This document shows, one piece after another, positions 43,153 to 52,539 of a stretch of DNA of 64,000 nt (position 1 is its first letter; the number at the start of each line of letters is the position of its first letter). The position numbers were made by a program, and so were the translations under genes. This DNA comes from Micavibrio_C sp046294845 (GTDB lineage Bacteria; Pseudomonadota; Alphaproteobacteria; Micavibrionales; Micavibrionaceae), in assembly GCA_046294845.1 (NCBI GenBank), contig JBKBNU010000001.1, forward strand, positions 806,001 through 870,000. Reading direction: 5' to 3'. The notes under the pieces were generated by a model. It had not been told where the DNA came from. It did not search any database and worked only from the letters and a program-made list of their open reading frames with translations.

Positions 43153-43917
43153 ATGCTGTTGCCCCTTTTGTTCCTGATAACCGCCGCCTTGTATGCCACC
43201 GTAGGGTTCGGTGGCGGCTCGACTTACAATGCCTTGCTGGTGCTGGCAGGAGTAGAGTACCGGTTTTTACCGTTTGTATCATTGGCCTGTAATTTGATTG
43301 TGGTAAGCGGGGGTGTCTTCAGGTTTACCTGTGCCGGACATCTTGTGCCCAGACAAATTTTACCGTGGATTATGGTGTCTGTGCCTATGGCATGGCTGGG
43401 TGGATATTTGCCGATACCTGAAAAAATGTTTGTGGGGATATTGGGACTGTCTTTATTGGCCGCAGGCTTCCTTATTATTTTTCAGAATAAAAAAGATAGG
43501 TATCAACTTGAAAATTTTTCCATCAGGCATAGCCGCATTTTGCCGTTCATTGTAGGGGGCGGTCTTGGTTTTCTGGCAGGTCTTACGGGGATCGGGGGCG
43601 GAATATTTCTGGCACCAGTTCTCTATCTTTTGCGGTGGGGTCATGCGCGCACGATTGCCGGGACCTGTAGTTTATTTATCCTTGTCAATTCTCTGGCAGG
43701 CTTGGCTGGGCACATGATGAAGCTGGATCATATACATGAGCTTTATGTACCGCTGGCAGAGTACTGGATGCTATTCCCCGCGGTTTTTATCGGTGGACAA
43801 CTGGGATCTTATATGGGGGCGCTGCGGCTTAGGCCAGATGTGATACGTATTGTAACCGCGATTCTTATGCTATATGTAGCGAGTAAATTGCTCTGGCGCT
43901 GGTGGGGTTTGGCCTAG
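43153..43917 (+). CDS. Sulfite exporter TauE/SafE family membrane protein
   Basis: Integral membrane protein of 254 residues with about seven to eight hydrophobic segments. The two family repeats are visible: TAALYATVGFGGGSTYNALL near the start and GLGFLAGLTGIGGGIFLAPV in the middle, each with the small-residue-rich GFGGG/GIGGG loop. The family exports sulfite or organosulfur anions; the substrate here is unknown. The frame is open to a TTG at 43105 inside the FNR box, so the ATG at 43153 (MLLPLLFLI) is chosen. No Shine-Dalgarno sequence is seen. moeA follows eight bases on. Confidence 0.88.
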   Translation: MLLPLLFLITAALYATVGFGGGSTYNALLVLAGVEYRFLPFVSLACNLIVVSGGVFRFTCAGHLVPRQILPWIMVSVPMAWLGGYLPIPEKMFVGILGLSLLAAGFLIIFQNKKDRYQLENFSIRHSRILPFIVGGGLGFLAGLTGIGGGIFLAPVLYLLRWGHARTIAGTCSLFILVNSLAGLAGHMMKLDHIHELYVPLAEYWMLFPAVFIGGQLGSYMGALRLRPDVIRIVTAILMLYVASKLLWRWWGLA

Positions 43918-43925
43918 GAGAGAAA

Positions 43926-45152
43926 ATGATTTCTTATAGTGAAGCACTCAAAATTATCTTGCAGGAGGCGGGCAGGCAGCCGCTGCACGAGGAGAGGGTC
44001 GATGTGTCCAAAATAAACGGACGCATCAGTGCTGCCGATATTCAGGCGGCGGTGGATAACCAGCCGTTCGATAATTCCGCTATGGATGGGTTTGCCATGA
44101 AAGTAGCAGACTTACAGAGCGCTTCTCCTGATAATTCGGTAGCACTGGGTGTGGCCGGGCACATTGCGGCAGGGGAATTGCGCCGTTTTGATGCACCAGC
44201 AGCCGGACAGTGTTACGAGATTATGACAGGTGCGCCATTGCCCCCGGGATGTGATGCGGTGGTTCCGGTTGAAAAAACCGAAAGAGATAATAGCGGGCAC
44301 GTTTTATTTCGCGAGGCGCCTGTTGGGGGCGACAATATCCGATATGCCGGATCGGATTTCAGGAAGGGCGATGTAGTTATAAGGAAAGGTGAAGCTCTGA
44401 GCACGGGCCATATTCTGGCGCTTGCGACAATAGGGATTGGTCATGTGGATGTTGTGCGTAAAGCCAAAGTCGCCTTGATTTCAACGGGACAGGAAATTAT
44501 CGATTCTTTTGATGTACCGTTGCAATACGGACAGATTTATAATTCTACAAAACCCTATCTTAAAAGTGCCATTGCGGCATTGGGCATGGAGGTAGCGGCC
44601 AGTGATACCGTACAGGATAATCCGGACAGCCTCAGGCAAAAATTAACGGCCTTGCTTGATCAGGGGATTGATATCTGTCTTTCCACCGGGGCGGTTTCGG
44701 CAGGCGCTCATGATTTTGTTCCAGCGGTTTTGAAGGACATGGGGGCTGAGATATTCTTTCATAAGGTGGCAATGCGCCCAGGAAAACCTGTGTTGTTTGC
44801 AAGATTTCAGGATGATGGCCCGTTCTATGTGGGGTTGCCCGGTAATCCGGCGGCAACGGCGGCGGGGCTGCGATTTTTTGTCGCACCCTTATTGCGTGCC
44901 ATACAAGGCCTATCACCAGAGGCGCCACAATTTGCGGTTTTAAAAAATGATTACCGTAAAGGTGATTTACCGCTGCGCTTTTTCATGCGGGCAAAATTCG
45001 GTCACAATGCGCAAGGTTTAAGAGAAATTGAAATTCCGCAGAAGCAGCTCTCATTCATGGTTAGTCCATTTGTGGGGACAAATGCCTGGGCGATCATACC
45101 GGAGAACGTAAGCTTGCTGAAGGCTGGTGATCTGGTTGAGTTTTATCAATGA
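43926..45152 (+). CDS. moeA: Molybdopterin molybdotransferase MoeA
   Basis: Inserts molybdate into adenylylated molybdopterin. The 408-residue protein has the MoeA order: QPFDNSAMDGFAMKVADLQ, EIMTGAPLPPGCDAVVPVEK, RYAGSDFRKGDVVIRKGE, VALISTGQEII, STGAVSAGAHDFVPAVL and MRPGKPVLFARF with GLPGNPAATAAG. The ATG at 43926 is preceded by TAGGAGAG; upstream in-frame starts lie inside tauE. Probably cotranscribed with tauE from the FNR-type promoter. Its end overlaps the converging Crp/Fnr gene by seven bases. Confidence 0.95.
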   Translation: MISYSEALKIILQEAGRQPLHEERVDVSKINGRISAADIQAAVDNQPFDNSAMDGFAMKVADLQSASPDNSVALGVAGHIAAGELRRFDAPAAGQCYEIMTGAPLPPGCDAVVPVEKTERDNSGHVLFREAPVGGDNIRYAGSDFRKGDVVIRKGEALSTGHILALATIGIGHVDVVRKAKVALISTGQEIIDSFDVPLQYGQIYNSTKPYLKSAIAALGMEVAASDTVQDNPDSLRQKLTALLDQGIDICLSTGAVSAGAHDFVPAVLKDMGAEIFFHKVAMRPGKPVLFARFQDDGPFYVGLPGNPAATAAGLRFFVAPLLRAIQGLSPEAPQFAVLKNDYRKGDLPLRFFMRAKFGHNAQGLREIEIPQKQLSFMVSPFVGTNAWAIIPENVSLLKAGDLVEFYQ

Positions 45153-45955
45153 CAACCTTTTCCGTCGTCGTTGCATAACGGACAGTCATCGGTATTGAAC
45201 TTGGGGCAAACATGCGCAGTGTCCGGATCACAAAAATGGCACAAGGCATAGGTATCGCGCAGGGTCAGCTTTTCCTGATCGACGTCGATCCCTAGTTTTT
45301 TGATCTGGTTCAGCGCACGCGAAAATGTCTCCGGGGTCATGCCCAGATGATTGGCAATCATCGATTTTTGGAACGGCAGAGATATCTCCATTGAATCAGA
45401 GCCTTGCTCCAGATGTTTTTTCAAGAAGTAATAGCCAAGACGTTCGACAGGGTTTTTTGTAATAATACTGTCAATCTGCTGGATGGCGTTTTTGTAATGT
45501 CTGGTAACGATTTTCAGGAGATTGCAGGCAAATTGGGCATCGTGCAGAGAATGGCGACGAACGGTTTCCGCAGGAACCATGAGAAAACGGCTGTCCTCAA
45601 GCGTTACGACACTGATCGGTGATTTTCCGCCCATGAAAATCACCGCATCCATAAAGGTTTCCCCCGCATGCAATAATCTGATAGTGGCTTCGCCGCCTTC
45701 GGGGCTGTAGCGTACTGTCTTGGCTGTGCCGTCAATGATGAAATAGAGATGCGCAGGGGTGTCGCCTTGCTGAATTAGCTGTTTGCCAGCCGGGAACTTT
45801 TGCATAAACGAAGTCGACAGCAGAGTCTGGATACTGTCTTCCGTCAGGCCGACAAATAAAGGCGCTGTGCTGTCATCCGTGCTTTTACTCGATTCTTTCA
45901 GACGTCTACGGTGAGCGAGGTCTTCTATAAAGAGTTCTACTGCTTTTTCAGGCAT
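45146..45955 (-). CDS. Crp/Fnr-family regulator 1 with C-terminal cysteine cluster
   Basis: Regulator of 269 residues: a cyclic-nucleotide-binding-fold sensor domain (LIQQGDTPAHLYFIIDGTAK, ATIRLLHAGETFMDAVIFMG), a dimer helix, and a C-terminal winged HTH (KSMIANHLGMTPETFSRALN). It lacks the N-terminal cysteine motif of true FNR. The tail is unusual: six cysteines in the last 30 residues (CHFCDPDTAHVCPKFN, then DDCPLCNDDGKGCH), a possible metal or Fe-S site. A perfect FNR-type box ends 13 bases before its ATG, touching the GGGAGG ribosome site, which suggests autorepression. It is divergent from narK1 and probably responds to NO, O2 or redox state. Confidence 0.88.
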   Translation of the reverse strand: MPEKAVELFIEDLAHRRRLKESSKSTDDSTAPLFVGLTEDSIQTLLSTSFMQKFPAGKQLIQQGDTPAHLYFIIDGTAKTVRYSPEGGEATIRLLHAGETFMDAVIFMGGKSPISVVTLEDSRFLMVPAETVRRHSLHDAQFACNLLKIVTRHYKNAIQQIDSIITKNPVERLGYYFLKKHLEQGSDSMEISLPFQKSMIANHLGMTPETFSRALNQIKKLGIDVDQEKLTLRDTYALCHFCDPDTAHVCPKFNTDDCPLCNDDGKGCH

Positions 45956-45968
45956 ATTCCTCCCTAAC

Positions 45969-45982
45969 TTGATTCAGATCAA
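45969..45982. promoter_or_regulatory. FNR-type box between regulator 1 and narK1
   Basis: TTGATTCAGATCAA, a perfect match. Toward narK1, TATAAC (46009-46014) is a well-placed -10 with the start near 46018-46020, about 41-45 bases from the box centre. Toward the regulator, the box lies 14 bases from the ATG. Confidence 0.82.
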
Positions 45983-46074
45983 TTGCCAGACTTTTTTGCC
46001 ATGCGAAATATAACTATAGGCCTGATTATATCAAATAACCTAGCCAAGCCTTAATAATATAAGGAAATAGATAA

Positions 46075-47391
46075 ATGACAACGATTTCCGGCCATGAGGT
46101 TTCTCCAGCGGATCAGGTTCGTGCCTTAGGGCTGAATACGGTCGCATTTACCATATGCTTCGCGGTCTGGACAATTTTTGCTATTATCGGCGTGCAGATT
46201 AAGGAAGATATGGGGCTAAATGATACGCAGTTTAGTTTGCTAATCGGTACGCCGATTCTCACAGGCTCGTTGATTCGCTTGTTTCTGGGCATATGGGCTG
46301 ACCAATATGGCGGCAGGCCTATTTTCTTTATGGTTATGGTGTCATCTGCCGCTTTTACGTGGTGCCTGACTTATGCTGACACCTACTACATGCTTTTGTT
46401 GACAGCGCTCGGTGTTGGTATCGCGGGGGGCAGTTTCGTCGTTGGGATTTCTTACCTGTCAAAATGGTATAGTAAGGAAAGGCAGGGGACCGCCCTTGGC
46501 ATTTACGGGATGGGCAATATAGGTGCTGCTCTGACAAAGTTCATTGCACCTTTTGTCATGGTGGCTCATGGCTGGCATATGGTCGCGCAAGTGTGGGCGG
46601 TGACACTGTTTATCGTGGCACTTCTTTATTGGTTCCTGTCCAAGGACGAACCTGATCTGGTGGAAAGACGTAAATCCGGGGCCAAGCCGAAATCGATGGC
46701 CACGGCGCTGGCGCCGCTTAAGAAACTTCAGGTCTGGCGGTTCTCATTGTATTACTTTTTTGTATTCGGCGCCTTTGTGGCCTTGGCGCTGTGGTTGCCG
46801 CGCTATTATGTGGGTGCCTATGGTATGGATATAAAACAGGCCGGTATGCTGGCGGCTGCCTTTTCGGTTGCTGGCTCTCTTTTTCGTGCGGTGGGGGGGT
46901 ATTTGTCCGACATTTATGGCGCCCGCAAAGTCATGTACTGGACATTTCTGGCCTGTGTTGTTTGCTGCTTCCTGCTGAGTTATCCGGCAACGGATTATGT
47001 GGTGCATGGGATTCGCGATGATATTTCATTCAGCTTTGGTCTGGGCTTTATCCCTTTCACAGTGATTATTTTTGTTCTCGGATTTTTCATGTCGATGGGC
47101 AAGGCTGCAATCTACAAACATATTCCTGTCTATTATCCCGACAATGTGGGATCCGTAGCGGGGATTGTTGGGTTGATCGGCGGTCTGGGCGGTTTCTTTC
47201 TGCCGATATGTTTTGGTGTTCTGAATGACCTCACCAATGTCTGGACGAGCTGCTTCATGTTGCTGTTTGTTCTGGTGTCGATCGCTCTGACATGGATGCA
47301 TTTTGCGATCCGTCACATGGAAAGGCAAAAGCACCCCACTTTACGCGAGCCTGCCTATTTGCCCGAGTTGGGCGATCTGAAAACGTATTAA
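46075..47391 (+). CDS. narK: NarK1-type nitrate transporter (MFS)
   Basis: Major facilitator protein of 438 residues with about 12 membrane helices, importing nitrate (nitrate/proton symport type). Seen: the early FAVWTIFAIIGVQIKEDMGL, the MFS loop motif GIWADQYGGRP, and the nitrate-signature glycine-rich helix GVGIAGGSFVVGISYLSKWY (repeat: FVLGFFMSMGKAAIYKHIPV). It is followed 12 bases later by a second NarK. In other alphaproteobacteria the two NarK types can be fused; here they are separate genes. Confidence 0.92.
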   Translation: MTTISGHEVSPADQVRALGLNTVAFTICFAVWTIFAIIGVQIKEDMGLNDTQFSLLIGTPILTGSLIRLFLGIWADQYGGRPIFFMVMVSSAAFTWCLTYADTYYMLLLTALGVGIAGGSFVVGISYLSKWYSKERQGTALGIYGMGNIGAALTKFIAPFVMVAHGWHMVAQVWAVTLFIVALLYWFLSKDEPDLVERRKSGAKPKSMATALAPLKKLQVWRFSLYYFFVFGAFVALALWLPRYYVGAYGMDIKQAGMLAAAFSVAGSLFRAVGGYLSDIYGARKVMYWTFLACVVCCFLLSYPATDYVVHGIRDDISFSFGLGFIPFTVIIFVLGFFMSMGKAAIYKHIPVYYPDNVGSVAGIVGLIGGLGGFFLPICFGVLNDLTNVWTSCFMLLFVLVSIALTWMHFAIRHMERQKHPTLREPAYLPELGDLKTY

Positions 47392-47403
47392 GGAGAGAGA
47401 AAC

Positions 47404-48765
47404 ATGGCCAAGGTACTGACTGCATGGAATCCGGAGGATGTTGCGAAATGGTCGGGCGGCGCCAAGAGTATTGCCAAACGTAATCTCTGGATATCCATTC
47501 CGGCACTGTTTTTGGCTTTTGCGGTTTGGATGGTATGGAGCGCGATTGTCGTTAAGCTGCCGAAAATCGGATTTACCTTCACGACGGAACAGCTTTTCTG
47601 GTTGACAGCCCTGCCCGGATTATCGGGTGCGACTTTGCGTATCTTCTACTCATTCATGGTGCCGATTTTTGGTGGGCGGCGCTGGACGGCTATTAGTACG
47701 GCGTCACTGGCCATTCCGGCTATTGGCATAGGTATGGCGGTACAGGATCTCTCTACTCCTTATAGTGTCTTTATTATTCTGGCGTTGCTTTGCGGTTTTG
47801 GGGGCGGGAATTTTGCTTCCAGTATGGCCAATATCAATTATTTTTACCCCAAGAGAGAAAAAGGTAATGCGTTGGCCCTGAATGCCGGATTGGGCAACCT
47901 CGGTGTCAGCGCAGTACAGTTTCTGGCGCCGCTGGTGATGACTATAAGTTTGTTTGGCTCTATCGGGGGCACCTCGCAACTGGAGGATGGCAACACAGTA
48001 TGGCTGCAAAATGCTGCTTATGTTTGGGTCCCTTTTATTGTGTTGGCAACGCTGGCTTCATGGTTTGGCATGAATGATATTGCTGAAGCCAAGGCATCTC
48101 TAGCCACGCAGATGGCTATTTTTAAACGCAAGCATAACTGGATCATGTGTATTTTGTATGTGGGCACTTTTGGTTCGTTTATCGGCTTTTCTGCCGGTTT
48201 TCCACTACTGGCTAAAACGCAGTTCCCAGAAATCAATGTCATGCAACTGGCTTTTCTCGGCCCGCTGGTGGGGGCGGTGACACGCGCAGGTAGCGGTTGG
48301 GTCGCGGACAAATATGGTGGCGGACGGGTTACTGTCTGGGTCTTCATTACGTTGATGATTGGGGCGCTGGGGGTTTTATATTTTCTGGTGAACAAGGATC
48401 AGCCGCATGCGTTCTATGGTTTTTTTGCAATGTTCCTTCTGCTATTTGCAGCTTCGGGCGTGGGTAATGCTTCGACTTTCCAGATGATCCCGACGATTTT
48501 CCGTACGGAACGGGCACGGGCGCTCAAAGGACAGTCTGAGGAAAGCATCCGCAAAGCGGCAGAGCTTGAGGGTGCTGCTACAATTGGTTTCAGCTCGGCG
48601 ATCGGCGCTTTCGGGGCGTTCTTTATTCCTAAAAGCTACGGGACAGCGATTGCTATGACCGGCGCTCCCAATGCGGCTTTGATGGTATTCTTTGTGTATT
48701 ATGGAATTTGTCTGTTGCTTACATGGTGGTATTACACCCGTAAAAAAGCAGAAATTCCTTGTTAA
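47404..48765 (+). CDS. narK: NarK2-type nitrate/nitrite antiporter (MFS)
   Basis: Second NarK-family MFS protein, 453 residues and about 12 helices. Seen: FAVWMVWSAIVVKLPKIGF, the nitrate signature GFGGGNFASSMANINYFYPK with LNAGLGNLG, and the second signature-like region GVGNASTFQMIP. It resembles the nitrate/nitrite exchangers that export the nitrite made by NarGHI. AAGGAGAGAAAC precedes the ATG. The narK1-narK2 pair is transcribed toward narG, with an FNR-like box in the 81-base gap before narG. Confidence 0.92.
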   Translation: MAKVLTAWNPEDVAKWSGGAKSIAKRNLWISIPALFLAFAVWMVWSAIVVKLPKIGFTFTTEQLFWLTALPGLSGATLRIFYSFMVPIFGGRRWTAISTASLAIPAIGIGMAVQDLSTPYSVFIILALLCGFGGGNFASSMANINYFYPKREKGNALALNAGLGNLGVSAVQFLAPLVMTISLFGSIGGTSQLEDGNTVWLQNAAYVWVPFIVLATLASWFGMNDIAEAKASLATQMAIFKRKHNWIMCILYVGTFGSFIGFSAGFPLLAKTQFPEINVMQLAFLGPLVGAVTRAGSGWVADKYGGGRVTVWVFITLMIGALGVLYFLVNKDQPHAFYGFFAMFLLLFAASGVGNASTFQMIPTIFRTERARALKGQSEESIRKAAELEGAATIGFSSAIGAFGAFFIPKSYGTAIAMTGAPNAALMVFFVYYGICLLLTWWYYTRKKAEIPC

Positions 48766-48778
48766 AGAATGAAGCCAC

Positions 48779-48792
48779 ATGATTCAAATCAA
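48779..48792 (+). promoter_or_regulatory. FNR-type box (one mismatch) upstream of narG
   Basis: ATGATTCAAATCAA, one base off TTGAT-N4-ATCAA. Its centre is 61 bases before the narG ATG, so a start near 48827 is expected; the -10 there is weak. It would let narGHJI be transcribed apart from narK1-narK2. Confidence 0.6.
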
Positions 48793-48846
48793 GTGACTTC
48801 ATTTTTCTTCATGCAATCGTAATGGCCTGATTTTCAGGAGAATGAA

Positions 48847-51800
48847 ATGAGTTATTTCCTCGACCGGTTAATGTTTTTCAAGTACGAACGCGAAGATTTC
48901 GCGAAGGGGCATGGCGTGACCAGTTCGGAAAACCGGAAATGGGAGGATGCCTACAGGGGCCGTTGGGCGCACGACAAGATTGTGCGTTCGACCCATGGTG
49001 TGAACTGCACCGGATCTTGCTCATGGAAAATTTACGTTAAAAATGGCTTGATTACTTGGGAAACGCAGCAGACGGATTATCCGCGTACACGTCCTGACAT
49101 GCCGAACCACGAGCCGCGTGGGTGCGCCCGCGGTGCCAGTTATAGCTGGTATATCTACAGTGCCAACCGCTTGAAATATCCAATGATCAGAAAGCGCTTG
49201 CTCAAACTTTGGCGAGAAGCCAGGGCCCTATACAAAGATCCTGTTCATGCATGGGCCTCGATTCAGGCCGATGAAATCAAACGCCGCGAATATCAGAAAG
49301 TGCGTGGGCAGGGCGGTTTTGTTCGGGCGGAATGGGAAGAAGTGAATGAACTAATTGCAGCCGCCAATATACATACTATTAAGAAACATGGACCTGACCG
49401 CATTATTGGCTTTTCACCGATTCCTGCGATGTCGATGATTTCGTATGCGGCGGGCTCGCGCTATCTCTCCTTGCTGGGTGGCGTATGTATGAGTTTTTAT
49501 GACTGGTATTGCGATTTGCCGCCGTCCAGCCCCCAGACATGGGGTGAGCAAACCGATGTTCCCGAAAGTGCTGACTGGTATAATGCAGGCTTCATTATGA
49601 TGTGGGGCTCGAATGTACCACAGACCCGTACGCCCGATGCGCACTTCATGACCGAAGTGCGTTATAAGGGGACGCAGATCGTTACTGTCACTCCGGATTA
49701 TTCTGAGGCTTCAAAATTTGGAGATATATGGCTGAATCCAAAGCAGGGAACGGATGCGGCAATGGGTATGGCCATGGGCCATGTTATCCTCAAAGAGTTC
49801 CATGTTGACCGTGAGGCTGATTATTTCGACGATTACTGCCGTACCTATACAGATATGCCGTTTTTGGTCATGCTGGATGAAAAAGAGGGTCAATATGTAC
49901 CGGGACGTATGGTGCGCGCCTCTGATTTTGCTGATGATCTGGGGCAAGACAATAACCCTGATTGGAAAACCGTTGCAATTGATGAAGCCACCGGACATGT
50001 TGTTGTTCCTAACGGCTCTATTGGCTTCCGCTGGGGTCAAGAAGGAAAATGGAACATTGCGCCAACTGAAAATATCCGCTTGCAAAAAAGCTTTGTTAAG
50101 GGTCACGACGGGATAGCACCAGTCGCCTTCCCTTATTTTGGTCATATCGAACATAAATTTTTCAATCACAGCACGCACGATTCTTTGCAGGTACGTAATG
50201 TGCCTGTGCGCAAATTGCGCTTGAAAAGCGGCGATGTGGCTGTCGCCACCGTGTTTGATCTGCTGTGTGCGAATTACGGGGTTGATCGCGGGCTGGGGGG
50301 CGGTAACGTCGCCACGTCTTATGACGATGATGTGCCTTATACACCCGCCTGGCAGGAAAAAATCACCGGTGTCCCGCGTGATCAGGTTATCCGGGTTGCC
50401 CGTGCTTTTGCCGATAATGCGGAAAAAACAAAAGGGCGTTCGATGATTATCATCGGTGCGGCCATGAATCACTGGTACCACATGGACATGAATTACCGAG
50501 CCTGTATTAATATGCTGGTGTTCTGTGGTTGCGTCGGTCAATCAGGCGGTGGCTGGGCGCACTATGTGGGTCAAGAAAAACTGCGTCCACAAACCGGTTG
50601 GACACCGCTCGCCTTTGCGCTGGATTGGGCACGCCCGCCTCGCCAGCAAAATAGCACATCGTTCTTTTATGCCCACACCGATCAATGGCGTTATGAGAGC
50701 CTCAAGCCTGATAGCCTGCTGGCCCCTTATACTGACAAGACGCGGTGGAAAGGTAGTCTGATTGACTGCAATATTCGAGCGGAACGCATGGGCTGGCTGC
50801 CGTCGGCACCACAGTTCCAGAAAAACTCTCTCCTGATTGCTGGAGAAGCCGAAGATCATGCTAGAGATGCCATAGCCTATACGGTTGATTCATTAAAGAA
50901 CGGAAGCTTGCGCCTATCCTGTGAAGATCCCGATCATCCGGACAACTGGCCGCGTAATATGTTTGTCTGGCGCTCCAATATTCTGGGCTCGTCAGGCAAA
51001 GGTCATGAATATTTCCTCAAGCATTTGTTGGGAACACAAAACGGTGTTCAGGGCAAGGATCTGGGGGTTGAAGGGGCCAAGGACAGTGCTGAAGTCGTCT
51101 GGCGCGACAAAGCGCCGGAAGGAAAGCTGGATCTGTTGGTAACGCTTGATTTTCGCATGTCTACGACATGCATTTATTCCGATATAGTTTTGCCGACCGC
51201 GAGCTGGTACGAGAAAAACGATCTGAATACTTCGGATATGCACCCCTTTATTCATCCGCTTTCTCAGGCGATCGCTCCTGTCTGGCAAAGCCGTACAGAC
51301 TGGGATATTTATAAAGGCCTTGCTAAGGCTTTTTCGGCGCTGGTTCCGGGGCATCTCGGGATTGAGAAAGATCTTGTTATGACCCCCATTCAGCATGATA
51401 CGCCGGGCGAGCTGGCGCAGGCGCTGGATGTGAAGGATTGGAAAAAAGGAGAGTGCGAGGCCGTTCCGGGGGTGACCATGCCGTCATTCAAAGTGGTGGA
51501 GCGGGATTATCCTAATCTCTATAAGCGCTTTACCTCTCTTGGGCCGCTGATGGAAAAAATTGGCAATGGTGGTAAGGGCATCGCCTGGAATACGCAGCAT
51601 GAAGTTGATTTTCTTAAGAAACTGAATGGTGTGCGCGATGGTCTGGCAAAAATAGAAACGGACATTGATGCTTGCGAAGTGGTTTTGTCTTTGGCGCCTG
51701 AAACCAACGGCGAGGTTGCTGTGAAATCATGGACGGCCCTCGGAAAAATCACGGGCCGCGACCATAAGCATCTGGCGCTGCCAAAAGAAGATGAGAAAAT

Positions 51801-52539
51801 TCGCTTCCGTGATATTCAGGCCCAGCCGCGCAAAATCATTTCATCCCCGACCTGGAGTGGCATTGAATCTGAGCATGTCAGCTATAATGCGGGTTATACG
51901 AATGTCCATGAGTACATTCCATGGCGTACTCTGACCGGTCGGCAACAGCTTTATCAGGATCACCCTTGGATGCGCGATTTTGGTGAGTCACTTGTCTCGT
52001 ACAAGCCACCAATCAACACGGATACAATCCTGAATATGCTTACTGGTCGGGATAACGGCAACAAGCCGATTGCCTTGAACTTTATCACCCCGCACCAGAA
52101 GTGGGGCATTCATTCAACCTACACAGATAATCTGCATATGCTGACGCTTTCGCGTGGCGGTCCGATTGTTTGGCTAAGTGAGGTGGATGCGAAGAAGGTA
52201 GGGATCAAGGATAATGATTGGATTGAAGCCTTTAACGCTAATGGTGCCCTGGTAGCGCGTGCGGTGGTCAGCCAGCGTGTTAATGAAGGTATGGTCTTGA
52301 TGTATCATGCACAGGAAAAAATCGTCAACGTACCCGGCAGTGAAATCACTGGTGCGCGAGGCGGTATTCACAATTCGGTAACCCGGGCAACGGTCAAGCC
52401 TACCCATATGATTGGGGGTTATGCGCAACTTGCTTACGGGTTTAATTACTATGGTACGGTCGGTTCCAACCGCGATGAATTTGTTGTCGTTCGCAAGATG
52501 GCAAAAGTCGACTGGATGGACGGAGAGGCAGCAGAATGA
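48847..52539 (+). CDS. narG: Respiratory nitrate reductase alpha subunit (Mo-bisMGD)
   Basis: Catalytic subunit of membrane-bound nitrate reductase, 1230 residues, facing the cytoplasm. The FS0 cluster ligands are His50, Cys54, Cys58 and Cys93 (THGVNCTGSCSW and EPRGCARG). The Mo ligand Asp lies in FYDWYCDLPPSSPQTWGEQ. No twin-arginine signal, as expected for NarG. The start at 48847 follows CAGGAG; the ATG at 48842 is closed at once by TGA. It overlaps narH by four bases. It reduces nitrate to nitrite with electrons from ubiquinol passed through NarI and NarH. Confidence 0.98.
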   Translation: MSYFLDRLMFFKYEREDFAKGHGVTSSENRKWEDAYRGRWAHDKIVRSTHGVNCTGSCSWKIYVKNGLITWETQQTDYPRTRPDMPNHEPRGCARGASYSWYIYSANRLKYPMIRKRLLKLWREARALYKDPVHAWASIQADEIKRREYQKVRGQGGFVRAEWEEVNELIAAANIHTIKKHGPDRIIGFSPIPAMSMISYAAGSRYLSLLGGVCMSFYDWYCDLPPSSPQTWGEQTDVPESADWYNAGFIMMWGSNVPQTRTPDAHFMTEVRYKGTQIVTVTPDYSEASKFGDIWLNPKQGTDAAMGMAMGHVILKEFHVDREADYFDDYCRTYTDMPFLVMLDEKEGQYVPGRMVRASDFADDLGQDNNPDWKTVAIDEATGHVVVPNGSIGFRWGQEGKWNIAPTENIRLQKSFVKGHDGIAPVAFPYFGHIEHKFFNHSTHDSLQVRNVPVRKLRLKSGDVAVATVFDLLCANYGVDRGLGGGNVATSYDDDVPYTPAWQEKITGVPRDQVIRVARAFADNAEKTKGRSMIIIGAAMNHWYHMDMNYRACINMLVFCGCVGQSGGGWAHYVGQEKLRPQTGWTPLAFALDWARPPRQQNSTSFFYAHTDQWRYESLKPDSLLAPYTDKTRWKGSLIDCNIRAERMGWLPSAPQFQKNSLLIAGEAEDHARDAIAYTVDSLKNGSLRLSCEDPDHPDNWPRNMFVWRSNILGSSGKGHEYFLKHLLGTQNGVQGKDLGVEGAKDSAEVVWRDKAPEGKLDLLVTLDFRMSTTCIYSDIVLPTASWYEKNDLNTSDMHPFIHPLSQAIAPVWQSRTDWDIYKGLAKAFSALVPGHLGIEKDLVMTPIQHDTPGELAQALDVKDWKKGECEAVPGVTMPSFKVVERDYPNLYKRFTSLGPLMEKIGNGGKGIAWNTQHEVDFLKKLNGVRDGLAKIETDIDACEVVLSLAPETNGEVAVKSWTALGKITGRDHKHLALPKEDEKIRFRDIQAQPRKIISSPTWSGIESEHVSYNAGYTNVHEYIPWRTLTGRQQLYQDHPWMRDFGESLVSYKPPINTDTILNMLTGRDNGNKPIALNFITPHQKWGIHSTYTDNLHMLTLSRGGPIVWLSEVDAKKVGIKDNDWIEAFNANGALVARAVVSQRVNEGMVLMYHAQEKIVNVPGSEITGARGGIHNSVTRATVKPTHMIGGYAQLAYGFNYYGTVGSNRDEFVVVRKMAKVDWMDGEAAE

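Noticed and set aside
49711..50541. 276-codon minus-strand frame inside narG.
   Set aside because: Antisense to the conserved catalytic core of narG; no ribosome site and no domain.
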